Below, piece after piece: positions 22,355-36,006 of a DNA stretch of 64,000 nt. Each line of letters opens with the position of its first letter. The stretch's first letter is position 1. This stretch comes from Pohlia nutans (lineage: Eukaryota; Streptophyta; Bryopsida; Bryales; Mniaceae). The translations under genes and the position numbers were made by a program. The notes beneath the pieces were generated by a model. It saw nothing but the letters and a program-made list of their open reading frames with translations. It was not told the DNA's origin and ran no database searches. The stretch spans positions 379,555-443,554 of the forward strand of contig CM040092.1 in the NCBI GenBank assembly GCA_022496805.1, written 5' to 3'.

Positions 22355-24788
22355 TGACGTTTAATAATGCACTTTTCAATATTTTAGAAATTGGTGAGTT
22401 ATGAAATTTGTTGGATTTCTGTTGATTTGGTCACAATTTTTCCTACACTGCCTAAAACCAACAGAAATCAGACAAATTTTTTTGATGCCTAATAGAAAGT
22501 TTGAAAATTAGAGAAAATGGTCATTCCAATGCACGAAACAACAAAATGTTGTTGATTTTTTGTTGATTTGGTTGCCATTGTCTAGTAGTGCTCCTAGAAC
22601 AACCGGCTTTGCTTTGTTATATTGGCTACACAGTGTGTAGTGTTTTCTTTCGCTGACTTTTTTTCTTGAAACTTTCATAATTATTTAAATAAAAATGAAT
22701 AAATTAATTTTGTTCTATCCAAAAACGGTTTTTCACTTCACACAAGGGAGACACTAGCAACGAGAACAAGAGGATGAAAGTCTTTCCGTCAACCATCATC
22801 CATCTACGATGGCCATCTATCCCGACACTTGTCAGAAACTGACATAAAGTTGACATAAATACTAAATTGCATCCAAACCTACATAAAATATATTAAAAAA
22901 AAAAATTGTCAATTCGGACTAGAACTTGTCAATTCACACAAGGGAGACACTAGCAAGGGAATATCCCAATGTGATAATTGTGAGATTATATTTCAAGCAC
23001 AATAATCGTCTATCATCTTTAAGCAATTGTTTAGTAAAATGTGTCTCACACTTGTGCAAGTTGATGATATGTTTTGAAATTTAGTTGAAAACAACTACAT
23101 AAAAAATCCCTTGCGTTAACATATTTCTTTGGATTTAATTCATGGTACTGTAGAGATCAACATGAAAGTACAAAAGCCTAACAAAATTTGCAATTTTTTA
23201 AGCAATGTTAGCATTAAATATTATGGTTTGGATTAGAATTATGTAGTTGATTAATCAAAGAAATGATGTTTGTAAGTACATATTACAATTAGGGTTTCTT
23301 TTTAGTTGAAGAATTTCAAGTGCAATTGGTTCATGCCTTCACATGACTTAGATTGTCATGTCTTTTATGTAGTTCATGAGCAAACATTGAAGGACAACAA
23401 TGTCTTACAATCCTTATGTTCCAAGTTAATCAATTCTAATTTTAAACTCTTTATTTATTAATTTTACTTCTATTAGAGCCTTAGAGGATTGTTTCTAATT
23501 GAAAATATATTGTAAAGTTGTATTGAATTAAATTTTTGTTGAATGATTTGTAAGGCACATGACTATGTTCCACCAATAAAGCTTTCTATGTATTTTAGGG
23601 TTTATCTAGTTGTTTGCAACTATGTGTCAATCAACTGTTATTGTGAAATTTTATAATATTGATATTCTTCTAATTTTTTTGAAATATTGCAGATGTTTTG
23701 TACTATGTGAATGATATTTATTTGGTTGATGAATAACATTTGAACACTATCCAACAATATATATTTGAAAAACTATAATTTATAAATGTGATGTTGAAGA
23801 TTGTCAATTTGAATCAATATCATATTTACTATTAGATCATTGAAGTGTATTTAGTTAGAATTGATTTTAAATCTATAATTTGAAAAACTAATTATAATTT
23901 ATTAAAAATAATAATAGATGAATGGATAATTTAATATATGAATTAGGAGAAATACTATTGCATCAATTTGGAATGATTGAATGTTTCAAGATTACTTCAA
24001 AAGTATTCATATTGCATTATGTTATGTAAATCAATTAAATGTACATTCCAACAATCAATTTTATAGTTATTCAATTCGTCCAAGCTTCATTATATTATGT
24101 TTATTAAATATATTTGGAAAAAATCTCACAGTTATACTATTATTGTTCTAAAAATGACTATTGAGGTAGTTCTTAGTTAGCATGTAGTTGGGCATGGGGT
24201 TCAAGTAAATTATGCATAGGGTTCAAAGTCTATTGTAGTAGCTAGTGTTTGAATTGGTTATGAAGGACTAAAAAATCATTTAATGGGTTGCTACAATTCA
24301 TGATTATTATAAGACCTAGCTATATAAATTAAATTTAAAGGAGTTGAATCAACATAATTGTGGATCAACATAGTTGTGGAGTCTCAATGCAAGCAAGTGA
24401 ACGAGCGGCAATGATCACCAACAATACATCGACATGTTTGCATGAACACAATCAATGGCAGATAATAGTTTTGTATATGAACTCCAAGAACTGCAAGTGT
24501 AGAGATTGAAGTTAAAGTGCGTGCAAGTATTATTAAGATAATACAACTTATGAATTAGTAAGAAAAGTGGTATTAAACTAGCTTTTGTTAGGTCAAACAT
24601 ATTTTGGTGGAATGTAGAGCAACTCATGCCACTTTTGTATTATTGCCTGAGATTTTTGCGGACATGTAACTATTGACAATTAAAGGAACATTGGAAGTTG
24701 AAATCCATACGCTCTAAAGGAAAGAGGTGGTGTGGAGTGGAGTGGAGTGGAGTCAAAGAAAATATATTCATCAAACGCTACAAAGAGC
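22355..24788. other. Intergenic DNA upstream of the GLR gene
   Basis: AT-rich. 22420-22590 contains inverted words (GATTTCTGTTGATTTGG / CCAACAGAAATC) and ends CTAGTAGTG, the terminus of the CACTA-like family seen at 3697. A 24-bp word, TCACACAAGGGAGACACTAGCA and neighbours, occurs at about 22737 and 22931. A short (GGAGT)4 repeat sits at 24732-24752, within 60 bp of the GLR start. No gene was seen. Confidence 0.5.
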
Positions 24789-27700
24789 ATGTGGAAGCCA
24801 TGGTTGATCACATTATTGTCATTGCTCTTAGTGGTAAATTTTTGTAGTTGGCTTAGTGGCCTCGAGGCTATAGACATTACTATTGCCCCAATTCAACCAG
24901 TAGTGCAATCCCAAAAGACAAAATCGATCGGCGTTGGGGGATTGATCGCCTTCAATTCTACTATTGGACGAGCGGCTAAAGCAGCTTTGGAACTTGCTAT
25001 CCGAGACGTCAACAATGCCTTACTCTTAGGTCAATCTACGCAATTGGTGTTGCATTTAGGCAACACAAATTGCAGTGCTTTTCAAGGAGCGGCTGCTGGT
25101 AAGTTCGTTGTCCCTCTTATCTAGTACTTACTTTTAATTTTGTGTATCTCCAATGCCAAACATTTATGTTTATATGAAGATCTTCATTGACATATGAGAA
25201 TGATTATTATGTTTAGCATTTATATACTACTTCAAATTAGCCAACTCATGTCAAATTCTAAAAGGATTATATTATGTGTGTACAAAACTGGAACTAGTAT
25301 AACAAGATCATTGATACTCTCTTTGTGCTTTTCTCCTTATACCTCCCTCATGTACTTGATCTTTATCACAAAATTCAACTTTATGCTACTGAGTTGTGCA
25401 CATATGGACTCATTCAACCACTACAATATTGTACTATTTTGTAGGTTATGGTTCTAATGGAGGTTGGCATGTATGTATGTAGCAATGAACTTATTGAAGG
25501 AGGAAGTGGTCGCCATAGTGGGACCCCAGACATCAGTAGTATCGCATTTTGTATCCCATATGGGCACTGCTACACATGTGCCATTGGTGTCCTTCTCAGC
25601 GACAGACCCTTCACTATCTGAAGACCAATATCCTTATTTTGTTCGTCTCACCCATAGTGATACAGTGCAAATGGCTGCCATTGCAGGCATCTTCTTAATC
25701 ATTACTTCCCTTTGATTTGATTAATCAGACTCTTTTTATTCTATTTTATATAAAGTATTTGCAATGGTATTTTCTTTCCAAACGCACATCCATTAGAGTT
25801 CTAATATTGAACAAATTTATATTATTGAATGAATCGACGTGATGGTCTTTTTGCCCTATTAGGGTTGAACACTTTAGAGTATTGATAGGAATGTTTTGCG
25901 AATATGTACAAATATTATGAAAAACATGCTCAAATATACTCAAATAATTTGATATCAGGCGGGCAAGAGGCTAATCCGATGAAAGTGTGCAAACAAACAA
26001 CGTGACAACCATAATGTCCATGAGTAGAATTAGTAATAGTAATAGTAGTATCAATTGGAAGAATATAAATAATCTATGTGTGGGCAATGTAGGAATTATC
26101 CAGTATTATGGGTGGAGGGAGGTGACGGTGTTGTATACGGACGATGATTTTGGCAACAACGGCATTGATGCCTTAGGCGATGCTCTAAAGGCAATAGGCT
26201 CCAATATAGTTTATAAAGCCGGTTTAGATCCAAAAATTTCTAGTGATGGCATTGGCCGAGTATTGACTAAGCTATCGCAAATGGAGTCGCGTGTATTTGT
26301 GGTGCATATGGAACCCAACATTGGTCGAGAACTCATTGTCATGGCACAATGGTTGCAAATGACTACACTTGGCTACGTATGGATCTTCACTGAGGCTATG
26401 TCCAGTGTCATGGACTATGTGGAGCATGATGTAGACTTTGTACAAGCACTACAGGGTGTTCTTTCTACTCGGAGCTACATTCTATCTTCGTCATTGTTGA
26501 CAGCCTACAAATCTCGATGGACCGAGTTCTATGTTGCTAATCGCACACTTGGTCTCGCACAGATGAACAATGTGTATGCATGGTATGCATATGATGCGGT
26601 GTGGATGATTGCGTATGCCATTCGAAACTTCTTAGCGCAAGGCGGAGATACTACGTTTGTGGATCCTATAGGCTATTCTAGTGATGCAGGCGGCGGCACG
26701 GAACTAGCCAATCTGAAGGTTTTTCGTGATGGCTTGTTGTTCATGCAAAATCTTGTGCAGTTTACATTCCAGGGCATTACCGGGCCTGTGCAAGTGGATG
26801 AGCGTGGCGATTTAATTGGTTCTTCTTTTGAAGTTCTCAACATGGTGGATAAGAGGTTGCGAGTGGTAGGCTTTTGGTCCAACTCCACAGGCTGTTTGCC
26901 ATTTGCCCCCAATGTTCATAATTTGTCTTCCATACTCGGTGTCAACCATGTTTTAGGCCACGACTCAAAATTTGGGGTTTGTTTTTCCTAATTCTCCTTG
27001 TTTGATAGTTTTATTATTTTATATCACTTTGAGCTTTTAGCCATTCCATGTGTTTATTGAATAGTCATATATTTTAGCTTTGTCAATATATTTGCATTTT
27101 GAAAGATTCTTCTTTCTAAATCGTAATTGATTTGGCATTCATTCTTGTTGTGTATATGATGACTTGGTGCACCTACATTCCTGCGCACAGTTGCAACCTG
27201 TTATTTGGCCTGGTTTTGTAACAGAGGTGCCTCGAGGCTGGGTAGTTCCTAAAAATGGACGACCTTTAATTATTGGAGTGCCAAACAAGATTGGATACAA
27301 AGAGTTTGTAACGTCGACTTTAGATTACGAAAATCGAACTTCCTTTCATGGATTTTGTGTTGATGTGTTTCTCCAGGCATTGACCAATCTACCCTATCCT
27401 CTTGCCTACAGCTTCTCTAAATATGGCAATGGTAGTTCAACTCCCAATTATGATGCTCTCGTCAACAAGATAGTTGATAAGGTACCTTCGTATTCTATGT
27501 CTTGGTCTACCTCCACATTACATCATGTAGATTTGAATTATATCTACATACATATCTGCTAGCCTTTTATTGCATGTTGATATATTAATTGAGTTGTCAA
27601 TTGGCCAATAGTGGTTGTCCATGTATCAAGGTATCACATTGAGGTGAATTTCAACATTTATTTGTTACATCATTTTTTAGCGCTTCACTCAAAAGAATGT

Positions 27701-30079
27701 ATTATGTATGACAATTTCTTTTAGTTCTTGCATATATGTAGCACTTACCAATGTATTTATTTGGCCCAAGTGTTGTTTTGGATATCCCTATGTGAAATAA
27801 GTACTATATTTGTATAGATGGGTTGAGCAGGATTTTGATGCAGTTGTAGGAGATGTCACCATTACAACAAAGCGTTCCATGACAGTTGATTTCACTCAAC
27901 CATACACAACCTCTGGATTGGCTGTTGTTGTGCCTATTAAACAAGGTGACGACAACCATGCTTGGGCATTCATGCGTCCTTTCACGCCTCTTATGTGGGT
28001 CACCACTGGTGTCTTTTTTTTCTTCACCGGTCTTGTCTTGTGGTTTTTGGAGCACAAAAAGAATCGTGATTTTCGTGGCCGTCCTAAAAAGCAGATTGTC
28101 ACCACCCTTTGGTTTGTCCTCTCTTGCTTTGACAATAAAAAAGTAATTAAGTGTTAATAAAAGACTATTACAAATGATATTCATTGTACATTCTATATCA
28201 TGCATGTTAAGGATTTAATCTCAGTATATAGATCCATTAGATGTCTAATTTTTTGTATTTTTTACAATTTTATATACTATCTTCTTCATTAGCCATGTAT
28301 ATATCAACGTACTCACACTATTTGCATTGCAATTGATGATTCATCTTGCAGGTTCATCTTTTCGACTCTTTTTTTTTCTCAAAGTAAGACCACTGTATCA
28401 ATCTTTGCCTATTTAGACTTGCTTCCTCTTGTATGCACTATTGTAACAGTCAATTGTGCCCATTTTTAAGAGACAACTTAATTGTAGTTTAAGCATGATG
28501 CTAGGTACTAGAAAAGTATTGATAGGTGTGTAGTTTTGTTGTGATGTTGTTTTTGGCTAATGCCAATAGGTAACAATTGTAATTGAATGGGTTGGACTGG
28601 CAGGAGAAAGAATAAATAGCATGTTGGGGAGAGCAGTTCTCATTATATGGTTGTTTGTGGTGCTCATTATCATCAGCTCATACACAGCCAGTTTGACTTC
28701 ACTCCTTACTGTACAACAACTCTTGCCTACAATTCAAGGCATTTCAAGCTTGCTCACTAGTAACGTCCCTATAGGGTATCAAACTGGATCTTTTGTGCGT
28801 GATTACCTCCTTCAGCTCAACGTTGCTGAAGAACGACTCGTACCTTTGGATACTCTTGCAGCATACGCAACCGCATTGACTAAGGGTCCCAACCATGGAG
28901 GTGTTGGGGCCATTGTAGATGAGCTACCCTATGTTCAATTGTTTTTGTCCTCTGAGTGTGCATTTACTATTGCGGGTCAAGAATTTACTAAAAGTGGTTG
29001 GGGTTTTGTATGTAGTTTTCCACCCTTATTATTGTGTTCACTTTATAAGTTTTTTTGGGGATCTCTATACTATATTATAATGTTTCTAATATTAGTAGCT
29101 ACAACATCATACTAATATTGACTTTATACACATTCTAGGATAATTAGGATAATGATTTTCACTAATTTGATAATGATTCTTACTAACTTAACAATGGTTG
29201 GGTGTTTTTAGGCATTTCCAAAGGGATCACAATTGGCTATTGATTTCTCAACCGCAGTTCTTAAACTTGCAGAGAATGGAGAATTGCAACGCATTCATGA
29301 CTTATGGTTGGACAATGAAAGTTGTACAAAGCGTAATGTAGCACGTGATGCCACTGAGTTGGGTTTAAACACATTCTGGGGGCTCTTCCTCATTACGGGT
29401 TGTGCCTCTATTTTTTGTTGCTGTGTTTATTGCACTCGTATGATAATTCGGTACCACAAGATGTCTCACGGACATATGGTGGATGTTGAGGTAGATCTTG
29501 AATCTTTGGCTAAACATCATTTACTTAATTTTTGTCAATTATCATCTTACCCCCGCATCTTATCTATATGCCTTTGGTCGAACTCATTTTGTATGCCGAT
29601 GACAATATGCACTGCAGACAAAAATGTCTCGTTTAGAAGCCAGCAAGAGCTTTTTGAAGTCACTAGTGTCTTTTATGGAGGAAAAAGAGGTCCCCATACC
29701 AAGAAATTCGAGACGTCGAAGAAACTCTAAACAAGAGTGGTCGACTTCGGATCCAATGAGGACTTCTTTAAATATGCCCAAACTATCCAAAGGCATATCA
29801 AGGTCTCCAGAGTCCATCAAAGATTTTTCTCCCCAAGAATTAGCAATACTTAGTTGGACATTAGAATCTAAACCAACCTCAACAGCTACTCCTGCTTCTG
29901 AAACAGAAACAATAATATCTACGACAACACTTCCAGAAGAACATCCATCTCTTGTTACCAATACAACAAGAGAGGGAAAGGAACAAGATGCATTTTTATA
30001 CTCCAAAGAAAGTGCAAATAGTTGTACACTTGAAATCCAAAACTTCAAATTTCATGATCTTGGTCTACCGTCCATATAA
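24789..30079 (+). CDS. GLR: Glutamate-receptor-like cation channel
   Basis: A ligand-gated non-selective cation (Ca2+) channel of plant membranes, complete in nine exons: 24789-25098, 25483-25686, 26093-26976, 27191-27481, 27831-28111, 28352-28383, 28604-29007, 29212-29490 and 29618-30079. Phases agree throughout and give 1,048 residues. ATG 24789 opens a signal peptide ([12 protein letters not shown]). An amino-terminal LIVBP-like domain follows (residues about 45-440). Then come LBD S1 ([24 protein letters not shown]), M1 ([15 protein letters not shown]), the pore ([10 protein letters not shown], on its own 32-nt exon), M3 ([10 protein letters not shown]), S2 (GWGFAFPKGS) and M4 ([17 protein letters not shown]). 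The tail is basic and Ser/Thr-rich. The exon 2 donor appears to be GC. Exon 5 could begin 3 bp earlier. No internal stops. Confidence 0.93.
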
Positions 30080-32406
30080 CAACTCTTTTTGTGTATAACT
30101 CTTTCAAATTTGCAACCACTTCCACTTTGAATAAACCATCAACATATAAATTGCAATATTGAATAAGTGTATAACCTAGGAGAGCATAATGGAGGAGATT
30201 GTGTTTACTTTTATATATGTTTGTGACCATGATTGCTATGGAGGTGGGGTAGATATTTCAATATGAATATAATTTAGTTTCCCAACAACAAACCAAACTA
30301 GCTTATGCTAATGCTTGCTCCTAAAATTTGGTTAAAAAACACCCATGCTTGTTCAAGACTACACTCTTCATTTTACTCAATGTTGTTTATGATTTAATAT
30401 AACAATAATTTAGCATAGACTAAATTATTTTTACTAAATTGCGTACGTTGGAACTAATAAAATTTCAATGAATATTGAATAATCACTCAAGTAAACGGGC
30501 AATCAATAAGTGCTAATATAGAAAATTTAATAAATTGTGTTATAAATAGATATACTAAATTACGGGGCATTTTCATAGTATGAGTTACTAAAAAGCCTCA
30601 AAATCAAGTAACTACTTTTTGAAGTAGTGCATGTAGTGAATGTAGTGGTAAAAATGGCTTTAATTAGAAAACCTGTTCAACTACAACTTTCTTCTTATCT
30701 AATTATGATGTTCATCAAATTTATTTTCAAAATTATTCATCTTTGATGCATTAAATTTGATTTGTAACAACAATGTAAAAAACTGGTTTGCTGCAAAAAA
30801 ATGATATTTTAATTATTTTTACCCTTTCCACACTATTTTTGGGATAAAGATTTTTATGTTTCACTAAATCACCATATGTACATGTGTTTTAAGAAACAAA
30901 TCCTTCATATGAGTTTCATAATTGTGCGCATTTTTTTATTCTTAGAACTTAGAAAATAAATTTGTAACTATTCAACATCTAATCACATTAGATCACCTGA
31001 AAATTTGAATAATGAAGTTCAAATTATACGCAATTCATTTTACACTACATTTGGTTGAAACACTACATCGTATTTTTTACTAATATGGTTGTAGCGGTGC
31101 ACTAACTCAAAAATAAACCCAGCCAAAAATATCATTGTATAGATGTCTTTCATATCTCTAAACCTTCAAAATCTCGTACATCCATCATTTACAAAAAAAA
31201 TTAATTAGAATTTTTCAAAATCCATTTTCTCAAAAAATCCATCACTTTGGACTAGTTTTTTCACTCACCCATACCATTAAAATGCCCTATGGTGTTCCTA
31301 CTATTTTATGGAACTATAATTTATAAGACAAAAATATTGTATTGTACAATTAGTGAAATAAAGAATGTAGTATTTTCAAAATTATGGCAAATAATTGAAT
31401 TCTTCCATCTATTATGACCCTATTTATGAGGTTGGACCTTAGAACATGATTAATTTAGAGTGTAGAGTAGAATAAAGGATCATGAATGAAGCTAATCAAA
31501 TACCTATTATTGAATGCATGATTTAAGTTTGAATGTGATGCAATTTTAAGATTTTCAATTTAGGGGAAGTAATAACATCTAAAATTGAACTCATAGTAGT
31601 GTAGACTCCACACATTTCTTGAGATTTTCTAAAATAAAAATGTGCATAGTGGTATTTTCTTCATATCTAGGATTCACAAAAAATCTATTGCCAATTTATT
31701 TGATAAAATATTCTCTGACACAATGAAAAAATGAAAAAATTTACTAGAATAATTACAGGTTTTTTTTAAAAAAAGTGAAATTTGATATGGATGATGTTGA
31801 TGGGCAAGAAATAATTCATCGTAAGAAATTCCAATTCCTTTTCATTCCTAGGCAAATTATAAGAAAAAATTTACAAAGGCAAATTATAAAATCATGTGTA
31901 ATTTAGTCCTTTGATTATACATCATGCAATAAATAATTAATGTTGGAAAAAAAAAACAGATTAATATCCATCTACGTTCTCATAACAACCTACAATCCTT
32001 GAGTTTAGGGTCGGACCCATTGGACTCAATTGTTCGCTTGAATCCAATTGACAAGTGATTGGGTTAATGATTGCACGAATGGTAGTAGAGATGTCCAAGA
32101 TTCAACAGTGAGGCTGCATTTGAAGTGTTTGAGTCCAAGTTGTGAAACTAGGATTAAGAAAAACTTTGATTCAATTTTCTTAAGCCGGCCCAAAGTTTTG
32201 GCACCAAACTTGTGCCACGTAAACTGCCACATAGGAAGATGAGAAAAAATTTGAATCGAGTCTCAAAGTAATCTTGATTTGCCGAATTCAAGCAATCTTG
32301 TTAATTGAAATTTGTGAAGTTTGGGTCGGACCAACACAAGGGCTAGCAGTTGTACCCTAATGTAAAGTGGTCCTTATATTCAATGAGCCCGTTGTTGTCA
32401 AATAAC
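30080..32406. other. Intergenic, AT-rich
   Basis: GLR 3' flank, then about 2 kb of AT-rich DNA with no ORF above background and no clear repeat. No tRNA or conserved motif was seen. Confidence 0.5.
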
Positions 32407-32620
32407 TTAACTCCTAAGACCAAGAATCCCAAATTGAATCTCATTTTTTTAAGCACTTTTGAGTAAGTCTTTCCTCTTGTTTAAATTCCTTTGTTTTTCT
32501 ACAAACACATAAAACATTCTTCGCTAATTCTGATGATATAAAATTTAGTTTCATATAAAATTGGTGATCAATAGAAATTTTCATTTTAAAACCATGAATC
32601 CTTGGTCCTTGAGGGGTTAA
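32407..32620. mobile_element. TTAA-flanked MITE, 214 bp (GACCAAG family)
   Basis: It starts TTAACTCCTAAGACCAAGAA and ends TTGGTCCTTGAGGGGTTAA, giving inverted termini CYCCTNAAGACCAAG bounded by TTAA. It shares internal words (AACCATGAATCCTTGGTCCTT, GATATAAAATTT) with 54413-54656 and 54722-54947. It sits in the promoter region of the RsmD-like gene. Confidence 0.75.
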
Positions 32621-33011
32621 CTTCCAACACCCACGTCCAGTGATCAAATTGTGTTCCATTCAAGAACTAGGGTTTCGTTGTGGCTGCCTTCCTTCGTTGT
32701 CTGCGTAGAATTCTGATACGTTCTTTGTGCATTCTCCCGCAATCTCGCATCGCGTCAAGCCAGCACTTCGGCCCTTCAGGTTTCGTTCGAAATTCACGTT
32801 CATTCTGTTCTTGTGCCTCTATTGATTGCATGGTTGAATCAGAGTGCTGCAGTTGTTACAGTTAAATTTTACAGGTATCATCTTGTAGTTGCGGCGTTCA
32901 AACTTACTCGCTCGAAATGTATGCGTTCTGTTTGTGTGGTAATTGATGCGACGAGTGTGAGTTATGGTTGTTGTAATGGTGAGATGTTGACATCATACGG
33001 TGTTGTGGTAC

Positions 33012-36006
33012 ATGGCAGCTGCGCGGAGTGTGTGCTTTGCTCCGTTCTCTTCTCTCGTGCAGCTTGTCTACCTCCCTCCGCACGCCGCAGCAGCAGCAGC
33101 AGCAGCAGCCGGGTCTTTTGTTTCTTGCTGGACACCTTCAGTGGAGAGGATATCTCATGTGAATTCAGCCGCTGCAAGCCGCCCCATCATGTCGTCAACC
33201 AACTTACTCTCTCCATCAGCGCCACTCAAACTGACGATGCTGCTGCCTCCGTGCAGCTTCTCCCCCAATCAATGCCGCTTCTTTCTTCCCCCCTCTCGCC
33301 CCCTTCTCATGAACTCTGCCGCCTCTCGCCGCCATTCGCCTAATCATTCTTGTACGCAACGCAGGCAGACCCCGTTTCCTTGTGCCTTTCTTTACTTCAG
33401 TCCCTTTCCACGTCTTCGTTTCTCTTAATTCGAATTTCTCCTGACTCTTGTATTCTTCTTCTAAATCTTTTGCGATTTCTGGGAATGGCTTCTTTTAGCT
33501 GACAGGAGCTCCAGCAAAGGAAGGAGGGAGCGGATTGGTACCGTGGTGGAAGACGAGGTGTATAATGTTGACGACGGCTGGAAAATTGAGCTGGATTCCA
33601 CAGAGAAGGCAAGGTGCTTGATCGTTGTCGCCCTTTCATAAATAGACCAATTTAGGGTTTCAGACAGTAAGATTTTTGTGCGCAGTGGTAATTGAAGGCA
33701 TATCATGACAGAACGCTTGTCGTGGCTCGATAAAGCAAATTGTTATTGAAATTTTGTTTGAACCATGGGCCTTGCGGACATCGATGATTTCTGTTATGCT
33801 GTAAAGAGTAGAAAGTATTTTTGGTTCTTCATCACGCATGGCCGTCAAAGAAACTTGTCCAGAGGTTTTTCGGGTTTTGGAAGTTGCATGCTGAGAAATC
33901 CTGACATGTAGCTGGTATTTATTTGTTGTGGATTATCGTATCTCAAGGGACGCTTCATCCTAAAGTTTGAATGTGATGGGAAACAGATGCTGGAAGTAGC
34001 TGGTGTACAGGTTCCTGTGCGTTTGAGGCAGCAACTAGAACACGAGAGACAAGCTGTTGAAGAAAGAGCGCATCGAAGTCCGATTGCAAGTAAAGTGGAG
34101 GATGCTCCCAGGCTCACTCACAAGTTGTTAAGGGTACTCCCTATTCACATTTGGTTTTTTGTACATGCCAGTCAGTCATTGAATTAATCATGGCTCTACC
34201 TTGTAGTATTCTGTCGCAGCGAACCTTCTGCATCAAACCACATAGAACGCTTAGCTTGAGTCTTTCTAGATGTTGTCTTTTGAGCATGGCAAAATATAAT
34301 TGTATCTTGAATTACTAAGCCCTTCAGACTTTAGTACGCTAAGACCAGGACTGTGCTTTATCTTGTGACCTGGGGCGTTGGGTCAAGTGATAATGTGATC
34401 TGTTTTAAAATTCCTAGGAGTCGTTTGTCAGGTAATGGCAGGAAAAGCAGGTGGTAGAAAATTGGCATCACCGGCAGACTTGAATGTACGGCCAATGATG
34501 GAAGTTGTTCGTGGAGCAGTTTTCAACATCTTACAGGTAGGCTTCTTGCGGCCGTGTTACTGGCATGCATGGGTTCTTTGCCCTTATCTATCAAGTATTG
34601 CTTTTGTAAAATCTAACTTGTCATGCGGGATGTTTTCTGGTTTAGGCACTAGGTGGATGTTCAGCACACCTGCCACCTGGTCGGTGGTTGGACCTTTACA
34701 GCGGTACAGGATCTGTTGGGATCGAGGCACTAAGCAGGGGCTGTGAAGCGGTACGTACTTTCTCTTACTGCGGTTTGGCAACTGCCGCTGCACTTGTACC
34801 TGACATTTAGGTGTTTTACTAGAGTAATTTTCGTTTCCGACTTCACTTGAGCTTGTGCAGAAGTCTCCGGACGTCGCTGAAGAATAGATGTCTCTTCGAG
34901 TTTAAGTGAAGTGTCTACTTCAAATTTCTCCTTGTTTAGTGACGGAGTTTATGACCTGATGCCAACTAAAGGCCCTTCTTGGTTTCGTTCTTGTGTAGGC
35001 ACATTTTGTGGAAATGGATCCTTGGGTTGTAGCTGAAGTTCTGGATCCCAATTTAGCAGTGACTGGCTTTCAAAGCCAAGCAGTTGTACACATCTCGCCT
35101 GTGGAAACCTTGCTGAAGCAGGCAGCTGAGCATGGTGGTATGTTAATCATCCCTGATAACCTCTTCATTCACCTTGCCTGCATTGTTACTATTACCCTGA
35201 TAATTATCAGATACCTTTATAATTATTCCGTGTAGCTTAGATTGGCGCCCTTTGGATTGACATTGTGGAATTTGTGTCTTTGGAAGCTGGCATACTTGGG
35301 GGCGAATTTGATTACATAAGTGTAACACCTCCTTATGAAGCAGTTGTTTTCTCAACACTCATGCATCAACTTTCTAGGTCTCCACTTCTCAAGGATGATA
35401 CATGTATTGTAAGTACCACAAACACCTGAGACCACTTCCACGTGGTTTCACGTCTTTGCGACACACAATACCTTGTTTTCTGCCTTTTAGCAAGTAGCTA
35501 TAACATTGAGCAAATGTGCTAGTTTGTATAGCAATGCCGATTTCTCAGTTACCAGATGTTTGGGTCCTGCACCGTGAATCTACCTTTCTGAACAGCCAGA
35601 ATTGCAATCTTAATTTTAAGTAATGTGTTCTTTAGGTGGTTGAGTATCCAATAAAGTCCAAGCGAGAGATGCCCGAAACATGTGGGCCGCTGGTGAAGGT
35701 ATTGAATTCTTTATCTTTTGTTATTAGTTCATGAAACTGCTTTTCATATTGAAGATACCTTTGATTCATTATGTTTTAAATGCCCAAATGTCCCTATTGT
35801 AATCTGAATTGGGTAGGAACAGAAAGAGCTTGATTCTGACGTTTTGGATGGGTTTTTAACCTGTCAGATAGAATTGCATGGCTATCTCGTCTTGTTGTTG
35901 TCCCTAGTATAATTGGCTAATACTCGGTTCAACGCAGATAAGGGATAGGCGATATGGTCGAACTTACGTGGCCATATATGGTCCTTTATGGGCCAAAGAT
36001 GATTGA
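33012..36006 (+). CDS. RsmD-like rRNA (guanine-N2) methyltransferase
   Basis: SAM-dependent methyltransferase of the RsmD family, expected to modify organellar small-subunit rRNA. Secure exons: 33987-34133, 34432-34536, 34646-34750, 34999-35137, 35287-35408, 35636-35698 and 35938-36006 (TGA). A probable earlier exon is 33506-33608, ending in a GC donor (AAG|GCAAGG). Key blocks: LNVRPMMEVVRGAVFNILQ, the SAM loop DLYSGTGSVGIEAL, acidic VEMDPW, motif IV SVTPPY, and the C-terminal RDRRYGRTYVAIYGP. The start is unresolved. ATG 33012 (MAAARSVCFAPFSSLVQL, then polyalanine from a GCA repeat) resembles a transit peptide, but no donor joins it convincingly. An alternative leader at 32680-32779 lacks ATG. 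Confidence 0.82.
33085..33108. repeat. (GCA)8 trinucleotide repeat
   Basis: Eight GCA/CAG units lie in the likely first exon or 5' UTR of the RsmD-like gene and read as polyalanine or polyserine depending on frame. Such tracts are length-polymorphic. Confidence 0.8.
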
